Shown piece after piece: positions 34,945 to 37,108 of a DNA stretch of 37,108 nucleotides (positions are counted from its first letter, which is position 1; each line of letters starts with the position of its first letter). The stretch is from the NCBI GenBank assembly GCA_030525825.1, contig JAUNDZ010000019.1, positions 1-37,108 on the forward strand, in the 5' to 3' direction. The notes beneath the pieces are model-generated. The model did no database searches, was not told the DNA's origin, and saw only the letters and a program-made list of their open reading frames with translations. The stretch comes from Moraxella sp. Lineage in GTDB: Bacteria > Pseudomonadota > Gammaproteobacteria > Pseudomonadales > Moraxellaceae. The translations under genes and the position numbers were made by a program.

Positions 34945-35544
34945 TTATAGCTCTTTAATGTTGGCTGGCAGACGCTCTAAGACATCGCTATTAAGCTGCT
35001 GCATGAGTGGGCTATTTGCAAAGGCAGCAACCGCCTGTTTATTGGCATCGCTTAACTGCTCAAAGACATCAGGCAGGCGAGTGCCAATCCAAATCAGTGC
35101 AGCAAGCAAAATCTTATCGCCCCATGTCGCACTGTCAGCAGATAGGGTGGGTAGGGCGGTCAGCGTATCAGTCAGCACTTGTTTTGAACGAGCCACAAAA
35201 GGGTGCAGCTCTTGACCTGATATGCCAAATCGCTCGGTAGAAAATGCTCGCACCCCTTGTGATAAAATACCGAACGCCTTAGAAATGGCGGGCAGTTCCT
35301 TGCCGTCATTGGCTGTATAAATCTCTGGGGCGATGGCTTGAATGATGAGCATGGTCTCGGTGATGACGCTGCCGTCATCTAGTACAAGCGTTGGCACTTG
35401 GCTAAATGGATTGGCGGCAGTCAGCTCGGCGGGATTCTCCCAAGGCAAGACGAATTTTAAGGATAAATCGATGTTTTGTGTTTTGGCAATCATCAGTAGA
35501 ATGCGAGTGTAAGGGCTGGTCGTGCTGATATACAGGGTGGGCAT
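34945..35544 (-). CDS. Glutathione S-transferase family protein
   Basis: 199 residues: an N-terminal thioredoxin-like domain (LYISTTSPYTRILLMIAKTQNIDLSLKFVLPWENP; NPFSQVPTLVLDDGSVITETMLI, in which the proline before T is the cis-proline that binds glutathione) and a helical C-terminal domain. The active-site region has serines (STTSPYTR) as in many bacterial GSTs. Substrate unknown. GGAG precedes the ATG, immediately after the T run of the ilvD terminator. Confidence 0.88.
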   Translation of the reverse strand: MPTLYISTTSPYTRILLMIAKTQNIDLSLKFVLPWENPAELTAANPFSQVPTLVLDDGSVITETMLIIQAIAPEIYTANDGKELPAISKAFGILSQGVRAFSTERFGISGQELHPFVARSKQVLTDTLTALPTLSADSATWGDKILLAALIWIGTRLPDVFEQLSDANKQAVAAFANSPLMQQLNSDVLERLPANIKEL

Positions 35545-35553
35545 TTTTTCTCC

Positions 35554-35592
35554 AAAAAAATAAGGGGTAGCTAAACAGCAACCCCTTATTTT
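35554..35592 (-). terminator. Terminator of ilvD
   Basis: AAAATAAGGGGT (35557-35568) pairs with ACCCCTTATTTT (35581-35592); the minus-strand T run ends right at the GST ribosome site. Confidence 0.9.
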
Positions 35593-35621
35593 AACATCTT
35601 GATTGCTTTTGCTCTACAAGT

Positions 35622-37108
35622 TTATTCTACTTGACCAACATCTCTTACCGCCCCCGTATCGGCACTGGTGGTCAAGGCAGCATAGGCTCGTAGGGCTTGA
35701 GATACTTCACGCTGACGATTAACAGGTTTAAAGGCTTGTTTGCCCCTTAATAGCTGTTTTTCACGGCGTTTGGCAAGCTCATCATCACTTACATCTAGGT
35801 GAATAGAGCGGTTTGGAATGTCAATGACAATGGTGTCAAAATCCTCCACCAAGGCGATGTTACCACCTTCTGCCGCCTCTGGGCTTGCGTGTCCGATAGA
35901 TAGCCCTGATGTACCACCGCTAAATCTGCCGTCCGTGAGTAAAGCACACGCCTTGCCCAAGCCTTTGGATTTTAGATAACTGGTGGGATAGAGCATTTCT
36001 TGCATACCCGGCCCGCCTTTGGGACCTTCATAGCGGATAATGACAATGTCGCCTGCGACAATCTCATCTGCCAAAATCGCCTCTACCGCACTGTCTTGAC
36101 TTTCAAAGACTCTGGCACGCCCTGTAAATTTAAGGATACTCTCGTCCACGCCAGCAGTCTTGACCACACAGCCTCTCTCAGCAATGTTGCCGAACAGCAC
36201 CGCAAGTCCGCCGTCTTGGGAGTAGGCGTGTTCTTTGCTACGGATACAGCCAGATTCACGATTGACATCTAGGTTTGACCACTCACGGTTTTGGCTAAAC
36301 GCCTGTGTGGTGCGAATGCCAGCAGGGGCGGCGATATACAAGTTGCGTGCGTCCACATTGTCAGGGTTCATAATGTCCCATTTGGCAAGAGCGTCTTTGA
36401 GTGTTGGCGAATGCACGGTTGGCACATCGGTTTTTAACAACCCTGCTCGGTCAAGCTCCGCCAAAATCCCCATTACCCCCCCTGCACGGTGGACATCTTC
36501 CATATGGTATTTTTGCGTGGCTGGGGCGACTTTGGATAAGCACGGTACAGAGCGAGACAGACGGTCAATGTCCGCCATTTTAAAGTCCACTTTTGCCTCG
36601 TGTGCCGCCGCCAAAAGGTGCAAAATGGTATTGGTGCTGCCGCCCATTGCAATGTCAAGGCTCATTGCATTTTCAAAGGCGGATTTGGTGGCGATACTTC
36701 TTGGTAAGACCGAATAATCATCGCCTTCATAATGGCGTTTGGCAAGCTCAACAATCATTCTGCCGGCCTGTAAAAACAGCTCTTTTCGCTTGGCGTGCGT
36801 GGCTAAGAGTGAACCGTTAGCAGGCAAAGACAGTCCCAACGCTTCGGTTAAGCAGTTCATAGAATTGGCGGTAAACATACCCGAGCAAGAACCACAAGTG
36901 GGGCAAGCCGAACGCTCCACACTGGCTACATCTTCATCACTGATAAGGTCGTCCGCCGCATCAATCATTGCGTCCACCAAATCAAGTTTACGCACTTTTT
37001 TGCCATCATCGCCTGTAACTGTCTCGTGCGTGGTGTGTCCGTCCGCAAGCTCGCTTGCCAAGACCTTGCCAGCCTCCATCGGGCCACCAGAGACAAAAAT
37101 GGTGGGAA
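35622..37108 (-). CDS. ilvD: Dihydroxy-acid dehydratase IlvD, 3' part (5' end beyond the window)
   Basis: At least 495 residues of an enzyme of about 610; the frame runs off the right edge, so the N terminus is absent. It makes 2-oxo acids for valine, isoleucine and leucine synthesis. Visible: iron-sulfur cysteines in [45 protein letters not shown], and [27 protein letters not shown] near the C terminus, the last typical of IlvD/Edd proteins. IlvD is preferred to Edd by the overall sequence. Confidence 0.95.
   Translation of the reverse strand, partial: PTIFVSGGPMEAGKVLASELADGHTTHETVTGDDGKKVRKLDLVDAMIDAADDLISDEDVASVERSACPTCGSCSGMFTANSMNCLTEALGLSLPANGSLLATHAKRKELFLQAGRMIVELAKRHYEGDDYSVLPRSIATKSAFENAMSLDIAMGGSTNTILHLLAAAHEAKVDFKMADIDRLSRSVPCLSKVAPATQKYHMEDVHRAGGVMGILAELDRAGLLKTDVPTVHSPTLKDALAKWDIMNPDNVDARNLYIAAPAGIRTTQAFSQNREWSNLDVNRESGCIRSKEHAYSQDGGLAVLFGNIAERGCVVKTAGVDESILKFTGRARVFESQDSAVEAILADEIVAGDIVIIRYEGPKGGPGMQEMLYPTSYLKSKGLGKACALLTDGRFSGGTSGLSIGHASPEAAEGGNIALVEDFDTIVIDIPNRSIHLDVSDDELAKRREKQLLRGKQAFKPVNRQREVSQALRAYAALTTSADTGAVRDVGQVE

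Overview
The window is a piece of chromosome from a gammaproteobacterium of the Moraxellaceae, most likely Moraxella or a close relative. Evidence: rplM-rpsI-petABC-sspA-sspB run in one direction, there is a TIGR04219-type outer membrane protein and an RF2 gene with the classical frameshift, and base composition is moderate to low GC with AT-rich gaps. Species cannot be fixed from the sequence alone. I see no transposase, phage gene, integrase, CRISPR array or rRNA. Nearly all of it reads as core genome.

Left part (1-10 kb). The 3' half of a tRNA-Asp is followed by a YddG-like exporter on the + strand. A long minus-strand block follows, read from right to left: rsmD; rplM-rpsI (ribosomal proteins L13 and S9); petABC (cytochrome bc1 complex); sspA-sspB (stringent starvation regulator and ClpXP adaptor); metG; and a small outer membrane beta-barrel protein. 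Terminators separate most of these units. rplM has a strong promoter and a structured leader of about 100 nt.

Middle (10-22 kb). A DUF445 membrane protein is followed by ccmF-ccmG-ccmH-ccmI (the haem ligation half of cytochrome c maturation, which serves the cytochrome c1 encoded nearby), adk, an unrecognised 218-residue protein, a HIT hydrolase, an L,D-transpeptidase, a ferredoxin-NADP reductase, trmO, and prfB with its programmed +1 frameshift.

Right part (22-37 kb). This is carbon and acyl-CoA metabolism: a succinate:acetate CoA-transferase, a D-lactate dehydrogenase-type flavoprotein, an MHS-family transporter and a CstA-family transporter. Next comes a divergent thiolase / FabG4-type reductase / MaoC (HtdX-type) dehydratase set whose gene order matches the mycobacterial fadA2-fabG4-htdX locus. 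A perfect 11-bp inverted repeat lies in front of the thiolase. Then come a class C beta-lactamase-like serine hydrolase, hpt, a glutathione S-transferase and the 3' part of ilvD, which runs off the right edge. Together these genes suggest a respiratory organism living on lactate, acetate, organic acids and fatty acids.

The most notable non-coding signals are the rplM leader with mutually exclusive pairings, the inverted repeat at the thiolase/fabG4 divergence, and a promoter style (TTTGTG, one base, then a -10 hexamer) that recurs in front of at least eight genes, mostly without a good -35.
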